From Levilactobacillus brevis (GTDB lineage: Bacteria; Bacillota; Bacilli; Lactobacillales; Lactobacillaceae), in NCBI GenBank assembly GCA_003666485.1, contig CP032931.1:2418001-2482000 (forward strand): 64,000 nt of DNA, given 5' to 3'. The position numbers and the translations under genes were made by a program. Below the pieces are notes generated by a model, which searched no databases, was not told where the DNA came from, and saw only the letters and a list, made by a program, of their open reading frames with translations. Below, one piece after another: positions 44,255 through 51,650 of the stretch (its first letter is position 1; the number at the start of each line of letters is the position of its first letter).

Positions 44255-44749
44255 CTAGAATGGCAAATCCGCATCAGAAATATCAATTCCGCTACCACCG
44301 TTATTAGGGCTGTTATAGCCTTGGTTCTGCTGCGTTGGCTGCCGATGCTGATTGTTCTGGGACTGGGATTGTTGTCCTTGAGGCCGTGCTGAGTAACCAC
44401 TGTTGTATCCATTCTGCTGATTACTGCGGTTCATAGGTTCCAAAAACGCGAAGTCTTCGACCACGACCTCAGTCACATAGATACGCTGTCCTTGTTGATT
44501 TTCATAATTCCGCGTCTGGATTCGCCCCTCAACCCCCACAAGGGATCCCTTGTGGAAAAAGTTGGCAAAATTCTCTGCGGACTTACGCCAGACAACACAA
44601 TTTACGAAATCAGCCTCACGCTCATTATTTTGATTCTTAAAGCGGCGATCCACCGCCAAATTAAACGTAGTTGCGGCTACGCCACTTTGCGTATACCTGA
44701 GTTCCGGGTCTTTCGTTAGTCGCCCAGTCATTACTACCCGATTAATCAT
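44255..44749 (-). CDS. ssb: single-stranded DNA-binding protein
   Basis: 164 residues. OB fold [20 protein letters not shown] and [20 protein letters not shown], a Gln/Asn-rich linker and the acidic tip ISDADLPF that recruits partner proteins. It belongs to the phage recombination cluster. Confidence 0.96.
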   Translation of the reverse strand: MINRVVMTGRLTKDPELRYTQSGVAATTFNLAVDRRFKNQNNEREADFVNCVVWRKSAENFANFFHKGSLVGVEGRIQTRNYENQQGQRIYVTEVVVEDFAFLEPMNRSNQQNGYNSGYSARPQGQQSQSQNNQHRQPTQQNQGYNSPNNGGSGIDISDADLPF

Positions 44750-45465
44750 TAATTTGTACCTCCCATGCTATTCAATTTTTCAATTACCAGTTTGGTTAAT
44801 TGACTTGCCTGGTCATAATCCAATTGATTCAAACCTTTAATTTTCAGTTGATTGAAGTAGCCGTTTTGAATCGTTGGAAGATCCTTGCCGCTAATCTTGG
44901 CAATCGCTTGAAAGAGTGATACTAGCGTTGTAATTTGTTGGTCGGTAACTTTCCCAGACCTTTGTTGACCCTGTCCACTGCCATATCCAACGGACTGGCC
45001 TTGTCGCGGGTCACCTTGACTTCTATTCTGTGTGCTGGTTTGCTTGCTTGAATACAAATCACCTTGCTGTTGAGCGCCATCATCGTCATCGTCACTAACA
45101 ATTCCAAAGATGGCCGATAATTGATACCGTTTCGCATAAGTTATGGTTGAGCCGCCTTCTTGCGCCGCAGTCATCCGTTTGTTCTTTTCAACACTAATCA
45201 TATAAGGACCGTAATCAATATATTCACCACTAGTATGCAGAAGCAACGTCCCACAACCAATTTGTCCATTAGATGATACTGGGTACTGCGTGACCGCAAT
45301 TCCATTCTTACTGGTTACTGGCAAAAGTTCCTTGTTAATTGAATCAAGATTCGCATATTTGCTGTGTGTAATTGGGTTGACAATATCTTTAGAAATTGCT
45401 GGAAGCTCTTGCTGTACTTTAGTGATAGCAGCCGCAATGTTCTTAATAGATTCACTCATATTCAT
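44749..45465 (-). CDS. erf: Erf family single-strand annealing recombinase
   Basis: 238 residues. The ERF core reads [20 protein letters not shown] and [20 protein letters not shown], with DDDDDGAQ after it. It anneals complementary strands. The start overlaps its neighbour, giving an Erf-SSB operon. GGAGGA precedes the ATG. Confidence 0.93.
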   Translation of the reverse strand: MNMSESIKNIAAAITKVQQELPAISKDIVNPITHSKYANLDSINKELLPVTSKNGIAVTQYPVSSNGQIGCGTLLLHTSGEYIDYGPYMISVEKNKRMTAAQEGGSTITYAKRYQLSAIFGIVSDDDDDGAQQQGDLYSSKQTSTQNRSQGDPRQGQSVGYGSGQGQQRSGKVTDQQITTLVSLFQAIAKISGKDLPTIQNGYFNQLKIKGLNQLDYDQASQLTKLVIEKLNSMGGTN

Positions 45466-45467
45466 GA

Positions 45468-46034
45468 TTAGCTGTCCTCCGTCAACCTAATTTTCAGAGA
45501 CTCAGTCACTTCTTTAGGCAAAGCACCCTCTAGGACCAAGCCATCTTCATTGACGTAACGATTGCCCACAAAGTGAAAATGCTTTGCAATCTCCTTCTTA
45601 TCTGGCTCCTTCTTAACTCGAATTAAATCCGATAGCCCCTGTTTCTCTAGGCTCTTAACAACCGCCTCATCCGACCACAGAACTCCTTTACGGGACTTCT
45701 GTGTAGATACCGTTCCAAACGGTGTATCAATACGTGCTTTGGGATCGTCAATCCGTAGTTTCATCAAATAGTCTGCTAATTTCCCTTCAAAGAAGGCCCT
45801 ATTCTCGGCATTAGCTTGTAGCTTATTATCAAGCCATTTTTCAACAACCTTAATCTTTTTCTTGATATCTTTGATTTGTTCTTCCGCATCTCGCTTACTG
45901 TCCTCATCGTTTGCAACCAACGCTTGATACTTACGCATTACCCAAGTTGCTGAACCAGTGTCAGTAATCTCGAATTTAGGTTTGTCCGCCTCATTACGAG
46001 CGTCCTCTAAATCCATTTTTTCTAGTGCATCCAT
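45468..46034 (-). CDS. Gam-like host nuclease inhibitor (Gp157/siphovirus family)
   Basis: 188 residues. A long N-terminal coiled coil (DAEEQIKDIKKKIKVVEKWL) is followed by IDTPFGTVSTQKSRKGVLW and the VKKEPDKKEIAKHF segment, the pattern of phage Gam-type proteins that protect DNA ends from host exonucleases. It pairs with Erf as in red/bet-like systems. Confidence 0.82.
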   Translation of the reverse strand: MDALEKMDLEDARNEADKPKFEITDTGSATWVMRKYQALVANDEDSKRDAEEQIKDIKKKIKVVEKWLDNKLQANAENRAFFEGKLADYLMKLRIDDPKARIDTPFGTVSTQKSRKGVLWSDEAVVKSLEKQGLSDLIRVKKEPDKKEIAKHFHFVGNRYVNEDGLVLEGALPKEVTESLKIRLTEDS

Positions 46035-46156
46035 CCCGATTCATCTCCCTCCAACTTGAGATACGTTTCATATTTTTGGAACCGGTAGTAGACTAAATTC
46101 TCGTAGCCTACCGGGGTTCTTAGGAACTTTGCGTGCCAATACTCACTTTTTTTCAT
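46022..46156 (-). CDS. small phage protein (44 aa)
   Basis: MKKSEYWHAKFLRTPVGYEN, basic and aromatic, overlapping the start of the Gam-like gene by 13 nt. The weak AGGA site is 8 nt from the ATG. Function unknown. Confidence 0.5.
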   Translation of the reverse strand: MKKSEYWHAKFLRTPVGYENLVYYRFQKYETYLKLEGDESGWMH

Positions 46157-46391
46157 TGAAAGATTCCTCGCTTTCCGGTATTCTTACCGTAGATAAAAGT
46201 TTTTCTTAGGCTCGCTAGCGGTGCAACGCTAACGGGCTTTTTCTTTGGCTGTGGATTAAACGTTCTAAGTGCTACCTTCCATAATTGATGAGTTGTATTG
46301 TATTCTTGTGTAATAGCTTATTCCTCCAATGAATGCGTCCATCTATCAGTTCAATCTATGCGATAATATTCAATAGATTGGAGGTGAACTC
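46157..46391. other. intergenic stretch with a strong hairpin
   Basis: No gene of support. At 46209-46237 the plus strand carries GCTCGCTAGCG-GTGCAA-CGCTAACGGGC followed by TTTTTCTTT, which looks like a plus-strand terminator without an obvious gene before it, so a short RNA is possible. Just before the next gene lies GCGATAATATTC, a likely -10. Confidence 0.45.
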
Positions 46392-46595
46392 ATGACTAAT
46401 TTACCCAAGTTTTCAGATTTTCTTGATACACTTGATCACGATACCTTGCTTGAAATAACTAATTCAGCAATTCCAGATTCTAGTAGTAGCTCTTCAATTC
46501 CAGTTGGAGAAGTTTCACTCAAGCTTTCTATTTCTCTTCTGGAGAAGTACCATGAATGGCTGATGAAACAGCTTCAACAACAGATTCAGGATTAA
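46392..46595 (+). CDS. small plus-strand phage protein (67 aa)
   Basis: MTNLPKFSDFLDTLDHDTLL, a Ser-rich middle and helical C-terminus LLEKYHEWLMKQLQQQIQD. A strong GGAGGTGA site and a terminator of its own support it, although it lies against the minus-strand cluster. Its last 68 nt overlap a minus-strand gene end. Function unknown. Confidence 0.65.
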   Translation: MTNLPKFSDFLDTLDHDTLLEITNSAIPDSSSSSSIPVGEVSLKLSISLLEKYHEWLMKQLQQQIQD

Positions 46596-46692
46596 ACTCC
46601 ACTTGTGGACGCTCTCGGTTACTTGCGATAACCTTGAGCGTTTTATTTATCTCTCGAAGTTGATGGATCATAGATTGCTGGAACTCATCCAT
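46528..46692 (-). CDS. small minus-strand phage protein (54 aa)
   Basis: MDEFQQSMIHQLREINKTLK, helical. Overlaps the stop of the tiny membrane protein (TAATG) with AAAGGTGG upstream. Its 3' end is antisense to the plus-strand 67-aa gene. Function unknown. Confidence 0.55.
   Translation of the reverse strand: MDEFQQSMIHQLREINKTLKVIASNRERPQVEFNPESVVEAVSSAIHGTSPEEK
46609..46648 (+). terminator. terminator of the plus-strand 67-aa gene
   Basis: ACGCTC-TC-GGTTA...TAACC-TT-GAGCGT followed by TTTTATTT. It lies inside the antisense minus-strand gene. Confidence 0.75.
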
Positions 46693-46772
46693 TATTTTCG
46701 CCACCTTTCATAACCGATTCTTAACAGGCCACCAACCCCGAAAATTACTACAAAGATTGTTACTGCTGTCAC
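46692..46772 (-). CDS. tiny membrane protein (26 aa)
   Basis: MTAVTIFVVIFGVGGLLRIG followed by a short basic tail YERWRK. GTG start with AAGGAGA 7 nt upstream. One transmembrane helix with positive residues at its end. Similar in kind to the 24-aa peptide at 47732-47806. Confidence 0.5.
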   Translation of the reverse strand: MTAVTIFVVIFGVGGLLRIGYERWRK

Positions 46773-46784
46773 TACGTCATCTCC

Positions 46785-47399
46785 TTAAAACACTCTGACT
46801 GGCGTTAACAAATAATCAATGTTGACCGTGCTAATTAGGAACGGTGTAAGATCAGTATTAATTTTCAGCTCAAACGTCTGAATCCGTGTATCTTTAATCT
46901 TCGTCAGCGCCTCAAATGCATCGGCTAAGTAACGAGCATCACAACTTAATTCAATTACCTCACCAGAAAATCTGCTAGGTGTAAAATCCACTGTTTGTAC
47001 ACTCTGAGTGCTTGAATCTGTTCGTGACACTTTGAAGTTCTCCTCAGAAACATTCAATTTAACTACTCGTCGTTTACCAAAATATTCCGTCGCCATTGCT
47101 TTCAATGACGGTAGCATTGCGACCACATCAGCTTTGGCCAAAGTAAGTTTTGTTGTAAATTCCTTGGGAATCAGCCGATCTGTATTGGGATAATCGATAT
47201 CTGGAAAACTAAAATCCGCAAGGTTCAAATCAAGATTCAAGTCTTTCGGCGCAATATCTTTTACCTTAACCAAACGATGACTATCAGTTACGACTGCATT
47301 TCCATTTTCAAAGTGAACACATTGTAGTGGCGGTCGTGCTGCTGATACCCGTTTAACTACGTCTTTCAACATCTTTTCGATGTCGCTATTCATTTTCAT
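46785..47399 (-). CDS. two-domain DNA polymerase sliding clamp-like protein
   Basis: 204 residues from MKMNSDIEKMLKDVVKRVSA. ARPPLQCVHFENGNAVVTDS followed by HRL matches the middle domain of DnaN (RPxLxxVHF...TDSHRL). GEVIELSCDARYLADAFEAL and the terminal PFLISTVNIDYLLTPVRVF match the last domain, including the xLTPVR end. The first clamp domain is absent, giving two domains rather than the usual three. GGAGG precedes the chosen Met. It could form a clamp or bind host clamp partners. Neither is proven. Confidence 0.78.
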   Translation of the reverse strand: MKMNSDIEKMLKDVVKRVSAARPPLQCVHFENGNAVVTDSHRLVKVKDIAPKDLNLDLNLADFSFPDIDYPNTDRLIPKEFTTKLTLAKADVVAMLPSLKAMATEYFGKRRVVKLNVSEENFKVSRTDSSTQSVQTVDFTPSRFSGEVIELSCDARYLADAFEALTKIKDTRIQTFELKINTDLTPFLISTVNIDYLLTPVRVF

Positions 47400-47449
47400 T
47401 GTGTTACCTCCATTTTTGTCCCTATTCATCACTAGGCGCTGTCCACGAC

Positions 47450-47719
47450 TTAAAATTCTGTGATAGATAAGATTGCTCGTTTCAATTCGCTTGGTTCATA
47501 GAAAACCTTGTTGGATTCTTTGTACCGGCGTTCAATCAGCTTTACTTGCGGTTTATTCTTGATGTTCTTATCGAAGAATGCGCGTGAAACGCAGAGTTCC
47601 TTGAAGGCCGTATCACGATCTAACATAATGTACTCTCGAATGATTGTTTGAAGACGTGGGCCCAAATACTTTTCAACTTCATTGGCCACGGCATTCTCAA
47701 CGACCGCTTCCAATTCCAT
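47450..47719 (-). CDS. DUF771-like phage protein
   Basis: 89 residues. The C-terminal half DKNIKNKPQVKLIERRYKES and FYEPSELKRAI fits DUF771, small excisionase-like DNA-binding proteins in early regions of lactic acid bacteria phages. GAGGTGA precedes the ATG. Confidence 0.68.
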   Translation of the reverse strand: MELEAVVENAVANEVEKYLGPRLQTIIREYIMLDRDTAFKELCVSRAFFDKNIKNKPQVKLIERRYKESNKVFYEPSELKRAILSITEF

Positions 47720-47731
47720 ACTGGTTCACCT

Positions 47732-47806
47732 CTAATCGAATAAATTCCAGCCGTAACGGCCAATTGACCAGCCAACTAACAAGGCTAATACGATTGTAGT
47801 GGTCAT
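47732..47806 (-). CDS. tiny membrane protein (24 aa)
   Basis: MTTTIVLALLVGWSIGRYGW, then NLFD. One hydrophobic helix. GGGGGT lies 6 nt before the ATG, which overlaps the preceding stop. Function unknown. Confidence 0.5.
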   Translation of the reverse strand: MTTTIVLALLVGWSIGRYGWNLFD

Positions 47807-48066
47807 TTGATTACCCCCAATTTAGAAATATCGAATGTGGTAACGATACTGTCTTCAACAGATTCTTCCTTCACATAAACAATGTCATTATCTTCAAGTG
47901 CTTGAATCACCGTTTGTGGATAAGCATACTTAGATGTTACTTCTACGATTGTTTTACCCGCGCCAGCTGCTGCCGCCACAGTAAACTCAAGTTGATCATA
48001 GTCGCGTTTATACTTAGCCTGAATTGCGCGTGCTGCTACTTCTTGTGCAAAATATTTTGGGTTCAT
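47803..48066 (-). CDS. small phage protein of unknown function
   Basis: 87 residues, MNPKYFAQEVAARAIQAKYK. Contains a glycine-rich AAAAGAGKTIVEV that superficially resembles a P-loop, but the protein is far too small for an NTPase. AGGAGG precedes the ATG. Confidence 0.65.
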   Translation of the reverse strand: MNPKYFAQEVAARAIQAKYKRDYDQLEFTVAAAAGAGKTIVEVTSKYAYPQTVIQALEDNDIVYVKEESVEDSIVTTFDISKLGVIK

Positions 48067-48077
48067 TTGTTTTCCTC

Positions 48078-48797
48078 CTATGCGGTTCGTTCAACGACCG
48101 GAACAATTCCTTTGGCTCTAAGAAAGTCATATAGGAACTTTTGTCCGTTCTGCGTCCATTTCATCGTATTTCTAACCTGTTCCAATCCATGGCTATCCTT
48201 ATAAGGAAACGGTTCGACGTGTGTATATCCCTTATCTTGATATGCTGCATACAATAGCCACGTCTTGCCTTGCTTATACTGAATGCCCAGCCCGTGCAAT
48301 AACTTATTGAACTCACGCGTTGAGTAGCCATAGTTCTTAGCGATTACCGAAGTTGCCTCCAAGCCCGGATTAGCAAGCATCTTATCGGTATATTCTGCTT
48401 TGGGCTGCATAATGGTGATCTGCTCTGCTTGATCCGCTGCCAATCGTAGTGCCTCTGGTAAAGTTGTTGGCAGTTGGAACTGGCTGACATGTTTCTCCAT
48501 TAGGTTAAATGCTTGAATATATTGGAGTTTAAAATTATCAGCCTTGCGTCCCGTGAAACCCATTACGATAAAAGTGAATCCGTCACGATTCATGTAATAC
48601 ATTGGATTGGACTTACCACTTCGATCCTTGTACGTGCCCTTAACAAACATTGCACTGTACTGAGCTGAATTTTCAGCTGAGCTAATTTTGTTTTCAATTG
48701 ACTGAACCACATTCTTGTGTTGCTTGCCAAACGTCTCTGCCACTCGAAGACTACTGGTCACAGCCTGCTGGTCCCTCATAATCACTAAATCATTCAT
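48078..48797 (-). CDS. rha: Rha family antirepressor/regulator
   Basis: 239 residues. N-terminal Rha domain (VTSSLRVAETFGKQHKNVVQ, YYMNRDGFTFIVMGFTGRKA) and C-terminal phage antirepressor-type domain (TSVIAKNYGYSTREFNKLLH, WTQNGQKFLYDFLRAKGIVP). It counters repression or regulates early genes. Confidence 0.9.
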   Translation of the reverse strand: MNDLVIMRDQQAVTSSLRVAETFGKQHKNVVQSIENKISSAENSAQYSAMFVKGTYKDRSGKSNPMYYMNRDGFTFIVMGFTGRKADNFKLQYIQAFNLMEKHVSQFQLPTTLPEALRLAADQAEQITIMQPKAEYTDKMLANPGLEATSVIAKNYGYSTREFNKLLHGLGIQYKQGKTWLLYAAYQDKGYTHVEPFPYKDSHGLEQVRNTMKWTQNGQKFLYDFLRAKGIVPVVERTA

Positions 48798-48808
48798 TGC
48801 CTTCCCTC

Positions 48809-49018
48809 CTATTCCTTAATATCTAAGACTCGATATACTTTCTGACGAATCTCTACTGACTTCGGCGACATGTCCGCATGGATTGCACGGTTAAGTTGCA
48901 CTGGCTTTTCGTTGATTAGACTAGCTAGCTCAACTTGCGTCATGTCTTTTTCAAGTAGACGCATTTTAATTCGATTGGTGATGGCTTTAGCACCATCGAC
49001 TAAATTCTGTTCTGTCAC
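48809..49018 (-). CDS. small XRE-like DNA-binding protein, Cro-type candidate
   Basis: 69 residues. Helix-turn-helix KDMTQVELASLINEKPVQLN. GTG start with AAGGAAG. It is the regulator nearest the early genes, but the CI repressor lies 1.8 kb away, so a Cro role is only a guess. Confidence 0.7.
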   Translation of the reverse strand: MTEQNLVDGAKAITNRIKMRLLEKDMTQVELASLINEKPVQLNRAIHADMSPKSVEIRQKVYRVLDIKE

Positions 49019-49067
49019 TTTTGCTCACTTCCTTTTGATATAATTTTGTTGAAAGGTGGTATTGTTC

Positions 49068-49397
49068 ATGGAACTATCCAATTCTGAAACGAAAATTCTC
49101 AAATATTTATTAACTACCCCCCAAGGGACGTCGAGTGGTGTAGATGTAAGAATACTACTAGGGCACTTCGATACATCTATCGAAAATCTCTACTCGTCAT
49201 TGGAACCACTCATCAAAATTGGCTACGTAAACAAACGCAACAACAGCTACACACTTACCCTAACCGGAAGAAATTATTTGGAACGTCGCCGCTCATCTCT
49301 AAAGAGAAAAGTTGTATGGAGCATCTGGGTACCATTGTTTGTAGCTATTGTTTCTAGCGTGGTTACTACTTTATTAGTTGAATCGTTAACAAAGTAG
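49068..49397 (+). CDS. winged-helix protein with C-terminal membrane anchor
   Basis: 109 residues from MELSNSETKILKYLLTTPQG. Winged-helix-like N-terminus (LYSSLEPLIKIGYVNKRNNS, YTLTLTGRNYLERRR), then one transmembrane helix VVWSIWVPLFVAIVSSVVTT and the tail LLVESLTK. Plus strand, AAAGGTGG before the ATG. It converges with the next gene, and both stops lie in a perfect inverted repeat. Confidence 0.75.
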   Translation: MELSNSETKILKYLLTTPQGTSSGVDVRILLGHFDTSIENLYSSLEPLIKIGYVNKRNNSYTLTLTGRNYLERRRSSLKRKVVWSIWVPLFVAIVSSVVTTLLVESLTK

Positions 49398-49404
49398 TAA
49401 CCAC
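49359..49404. repeat. 14-bp perfect inverted repeat at two convergent gene ends
   Basis: GTGGTTACTACTTT (49359-49372) and AAAGTAGTAACCAC (49391-49404) with an 18-nt loop. Each arm holds the AAG TAG end of one gene and the VVTT codons of the other. No T-run follows, so it is not a typical terminator. Confidence 0.85.
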
Positions 49405-49650
49405 AGAAACGACTACTGCAAGTACAGTCCCCGTAATACGCCATCTAGTATCTAGCCTCTGCTCTCTAGATTCATGCTCACGGCGCCGATAATCCTCTAG
49501 TTCAAAGCGCAGCTGGTCAACTTCTGCCGCCTCATGGCCCAGCTTTATCAAGCTGTCAATGATGACAGTATTTAACGGATCACTCTCCAAAAGTTTACTT
49601 AGTCGTCTGACTTCTTTATCCAAAACTTTCTGGTAGTCAAATGTAGTCAT
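49366..49650 (-). CDS. coiled-coil protein with C-terminal membrane anchor
   Basis: 94 residues, MTTFDYQKVLDKEVRRLSKL, acidic helical middle (QLRFELEDYRRREHESREQR) and a transmembrane end WRITGTVLAVVVSVVTTLLT-IQLIK. GAGGAG precedes the ATG. Its last residues mirror those of the convergent plus-strand gene. Function unknown. Confidence 0.75.
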   Translation of the reverse strand: MTTFDYQKVLDKEVRRLSKLLESDPLNTVIIDSLIKLGHEAAEVDQLRFELEDYRRREHESREQRLDTRWRITGTVLAVVVSVVTTLLTIQLIK

Positions 49651-49666
49651 TTAATTTCTCCTCACA

Positions 49667-49828
49667 TTACAGGTAACTTGAATTCACCAGTGCTTTATAA
49701 AGTTCGGCGATGGCTGCCACCATTGCTGGGCTTTTTAGATTTTCTGGATTACTTACCAAGGCCAGAAAGAAGTCCTTCGCCTGTTCTGATGGTTGTGTTC
49801 GAAAATTCTGAGCATCATGCTGTGCCAT
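49667..49828 (-). CDS. small phage protein (53 aa)
   Basis: MAQHDAQNFRTQPSEQAKDF, helical, soluble. AAGGGGGG lies 7-8 nt before the ATG. Its leader is a near copy of that of the gene at 50280-50603. Function unknown. Confidence 0.62.
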   Translation of the reverse strand: MAQHDAQNFRTQPSEQAKDFFLALVSNPENLKSPAMVAAIAELYKALVNSSYL

Positions 49829-49840
49829 ATTACTTCCCCC

Positions 49841-49870
49841 CTTTCAGTAATTTATCTATCAAGTTATTGC
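49841..49870 (-). repeat. repeated leader, copy 1
   Basis: A 30-bp segment directly upstream of the 53-aa gene (minus strand starts GCAATAACTTGATAGATAAA). It differs at one base from 50615-50644, which lies upstream of another minus-strand gene. Confidence 0.75.
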
Positions 49871-50279
49871 TGACCGACAACTTATCTGGTATCTTTTCCC
49901 TATAGGCTTAATTAAAGGGGTGATGCGCATTGTCACAATTTTTGTTTTGCCTGTACTTCCTACAGATACTTGTTTAACCGTTGAGCTGGTGAGGACTCTA
50001 AAACGCTTGTGCGAGCGTAATTGCGCATCTCTTGCCGGAATAGATATGCCTTCGTCGTATGCTATCTATTCAATAAGGAATCCACAATCGACGTAAATTG
50101 GAATCCGATTTAAGCAGGACCACACTTTAAAGTTAAACAACTGGGTTGGTTTACAGGTTTGGGCGACGATACCATTTAAGTGCCAGCCGACATTTCAGGT
50201 GATGCTTAGGAATAAATCTAATTTCGCAACCGTATTGATACCTGGTCAATGCGGCTTTTTAGTTTCCCCTTTCGGTAAT
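49871..50279. other. stretch without a firm gene in the early region
   Basis: About 400 nt. The best open frame is on the plus strand (49923-50096, 57 residues, MRIVTIFVLPVLPTDTCLTV), but its AAGGGG site is only 2 nt from the ATG. On the minus strand frames are short. It may be a decayed early gene. Confidence 0.4.
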
Positions 50280-50603
50280 TTATTTTCTTTCCATATGGGC
50301 ACGTTGCAATCCGGCCTCTGCCTTAATAAACTCAAATATCCTACGCGCCGACTTGGCTTGTTCGTCTGTTATTTCATCAATTCGGTTGACCCGAAGTGCA
50401 TATCGAATTGGTGTATAAATAGCATTTTGAACTCCGGAATATGCTGGTTCCTCCCACTTTTGACATGTCTGATCACAATACTCAGAAATCTCTTTTCTAA
50501 GAACTCTCCAGCCTCTGCTAACTTTAGGTCGTTTTTCCACCTCGAGTCTTGCCTTAACTCCTACCTCAACAAGGCGAATCAGTTCATCTTCATTTACATA
50601 CAT
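50280..50603 (-). CDS. early phage protein of unknown function
   Basis: 107 residues from MYVNEDELIRLVEVGVKARL, helical, with KRPKVSRGWRVLRKEISEYC. AAAGGAGG precedes the chosen Met. It is the first minus-strand gene after the repressor operators, so the first of the lytic transcript. Confidence 0.68.
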   Translation of the reverse strand: MYVNEDELIRLVEVGVKARLEVEKRPKVSRGWRVLRKEISEYCDQTCQKWEEPAYSGVQNAIYTPIRYALRVNRIDEITDEQAKSARRIFEFIKAEAGLQRAHMERK

Positions 50604-50614
50604 TTCAATTCCTC

Positions 50615-50644
50615 CTTTCAGTAATTTATTTATCAAGTTATTGC
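50615..50644 (-). repeat. repeated leader, copy 2
   Basis: Near-identical to 49841-49870 (one mismatch in 30). It lies between the operator at 50648 and the first lytic gene. Confidence 0.75.
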
Positions 50645-50647
50645 AAT

Positions 50648-50667
50648 TTTTACCACATGTGATAAAA
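50648..50667. promoter_or_regulatory. repressor operator O1
   Basis: Palindrome TTTTACCACATGTGATAAAA with one mismatched pair. It shares ACCA-(T/A)NN-GTG-(A/G)-TAA with two sites nearer the repressor gene. Confidence 0.65.
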
Positions 50668-50699
50668 TGATGTCATAAACATATAGCAAATAAGCCCTT

Positions 50700-50738
50700 C
50701 TTATCAGCGACAACTCGCCAAAGTCCTTTGCTGATAAG
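50700..50738. other. 9-bp inverted repeat in the switch region
   Basis: CTTATCAGC (50700-50708) and GCTGATAAG (50730-50738), 21 nt apart, between operators. Either an RNA hairpin in a leader or a regulator site. Confidence 0.5.
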
Positions 50739-50775
50739 TCATGGTTTCCTATTGCTTAATTACTTGATGAATTCA

Positions 50776-50797
50776 TTATCAACCATTCGTGGTAAAA
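50776..50797. promoter_or_regulatory. repressor operator O2
   Basis: TATCAACCATTCGTGGTAAA, a palindrome centred on ACCATTCGTGGT. Confidence 0.65.
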
Positions 50798-50810
50798 AGT
50801 CAAACGCTTT

Positions 50811-50830
50811 TCAACCATTTGTGATAATTG
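50811..50830. promoter_or_regulatory. repressor operator O3
   Basis: TCAACCATTTGTGATAATTG. Same motif as O1 and O2, 30 nt upstream of the repressor start and overlapping a GATAAT -10-like box. Confidence 0.6.
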
Positions 50831-50859
50831 CGTTCATTGATACCCTTGGGAGTGTTGAT

Positions 50860-51171
50860 ATGACAACGTTAGAAAGAATAAAAAAACTTTCTAAAGAACG
50901 TGGATGGTCACTACAAACCTTAGCTGAAAAATCTGGTTTAGGAAAAAACAGTATTTATCGTTGGGATGTAAAAACGCCCAGTACCAATAGCCTTCAAAAG
51001 GTGGCAGACATTTTACACGTTTCAGTTGACTATCTTTTAGGACATGAAGATCCACGAAATGGTAAAAAAACGGTAGAACTCAGTGACGAAGATAATTACT
51101 ATACGTTTGACGGTAAACCAGTCTCTAAGGAAGACATGGACCTATTCAAGCGCTTGATGAGAGGAAAGTAA
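50860..51171 (+). CDS. CI-type repressor (XRE family)
   Basis: 103 residues from MTTLERIKKLSKERGWSLQT. Helix-turn-helix WSLQTLAEKSGLGKNSIYRW. The short C-terminus lacks a LexA/S24 protease domain, so induction probably runs through the ImmA-type protease encoded next. GGGAGTG precedes the chosen ATG. Upstream frames in the same phase are not needed. Confidence 0.88.
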   Translation: MTTLERIKKLSKERGWSLQTLAEKSGLGKNSIYRWDVKTPSTNSLQKVADILHVSVDYLLGHEDPRNGKKTVELSDEDNYYTFDGKPVSKEDMDLFKRLMRGK

Positions 51172-51175
51172 CCAT

Positions 51176-51589
51176 ATGGAAAATATCCTGACTGATCTAA
51201 TGAATTATGCGCTGTGGAAACAACATATAAATGTGATCATGACCGGTGAGGCTTCACTTGGGACACCTTCCGTTGCCTTCCCCGATACGCGGACTATTGT
51301 AATCAATACCAACATCAGTGACAAAAATCAACTACCACTTCAGGTTGCTCATGAAATTGGACACTTGGTCAATGGAGACGTACGACAAAAAGCTCTCTAC
51401 TTTAACCCAACCAACATTGACTATCCCGTAGAACTCGCTGCAAACCGCTTTGCAGTAAAGATGCTCATCCCCTATTACCTCAACGAGCGTGATAGGGACC
51501 GTGTAAATGTAAACGAGTTCATGAATTTATTCGTGATTCCTGCTCATCTTGAGAATATTTGCCGGGAAGAATTAATCAAAGTAATTTAA
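51176..51589 (+). CDS. ImmA/IrrE-type metallo-endopeptidase
   Basis: 137 residues with the zinc motif QVAHEIGHLVNG and a later PVELAANRFAVKMLIP. In ICEBs1 and related phages ImmA cleaves the neighbouring repressor on DNA damage or signalling. Operon with the repressor, 4 nt apart. Confidence 0.9.
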   Translation: MENILTDLMNYALWKQHINVIMTGEASLGTPSVAFPDTRTIVINTNISDKNQLPLQVAHEIGHLVNGDVRQKALYFNPTNIDYPVELAANRFAVKMLIPYYLNERDRDRVNVNEFMNLFVIPAHLENICREELIKVI

Positions 51590-51650
51590 ATTTTTGCCCA
51601 ACCTGCTGACGGCGTTAAAAGCTGCAAATACATATTCGGAGGTCTCATCA

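Noticed and set aside
47803-48066. P-loop-like GAGKT in the 87-aa early protein
   Set aside because: No Walker B, wrong spacing and far too short for an NTPase.
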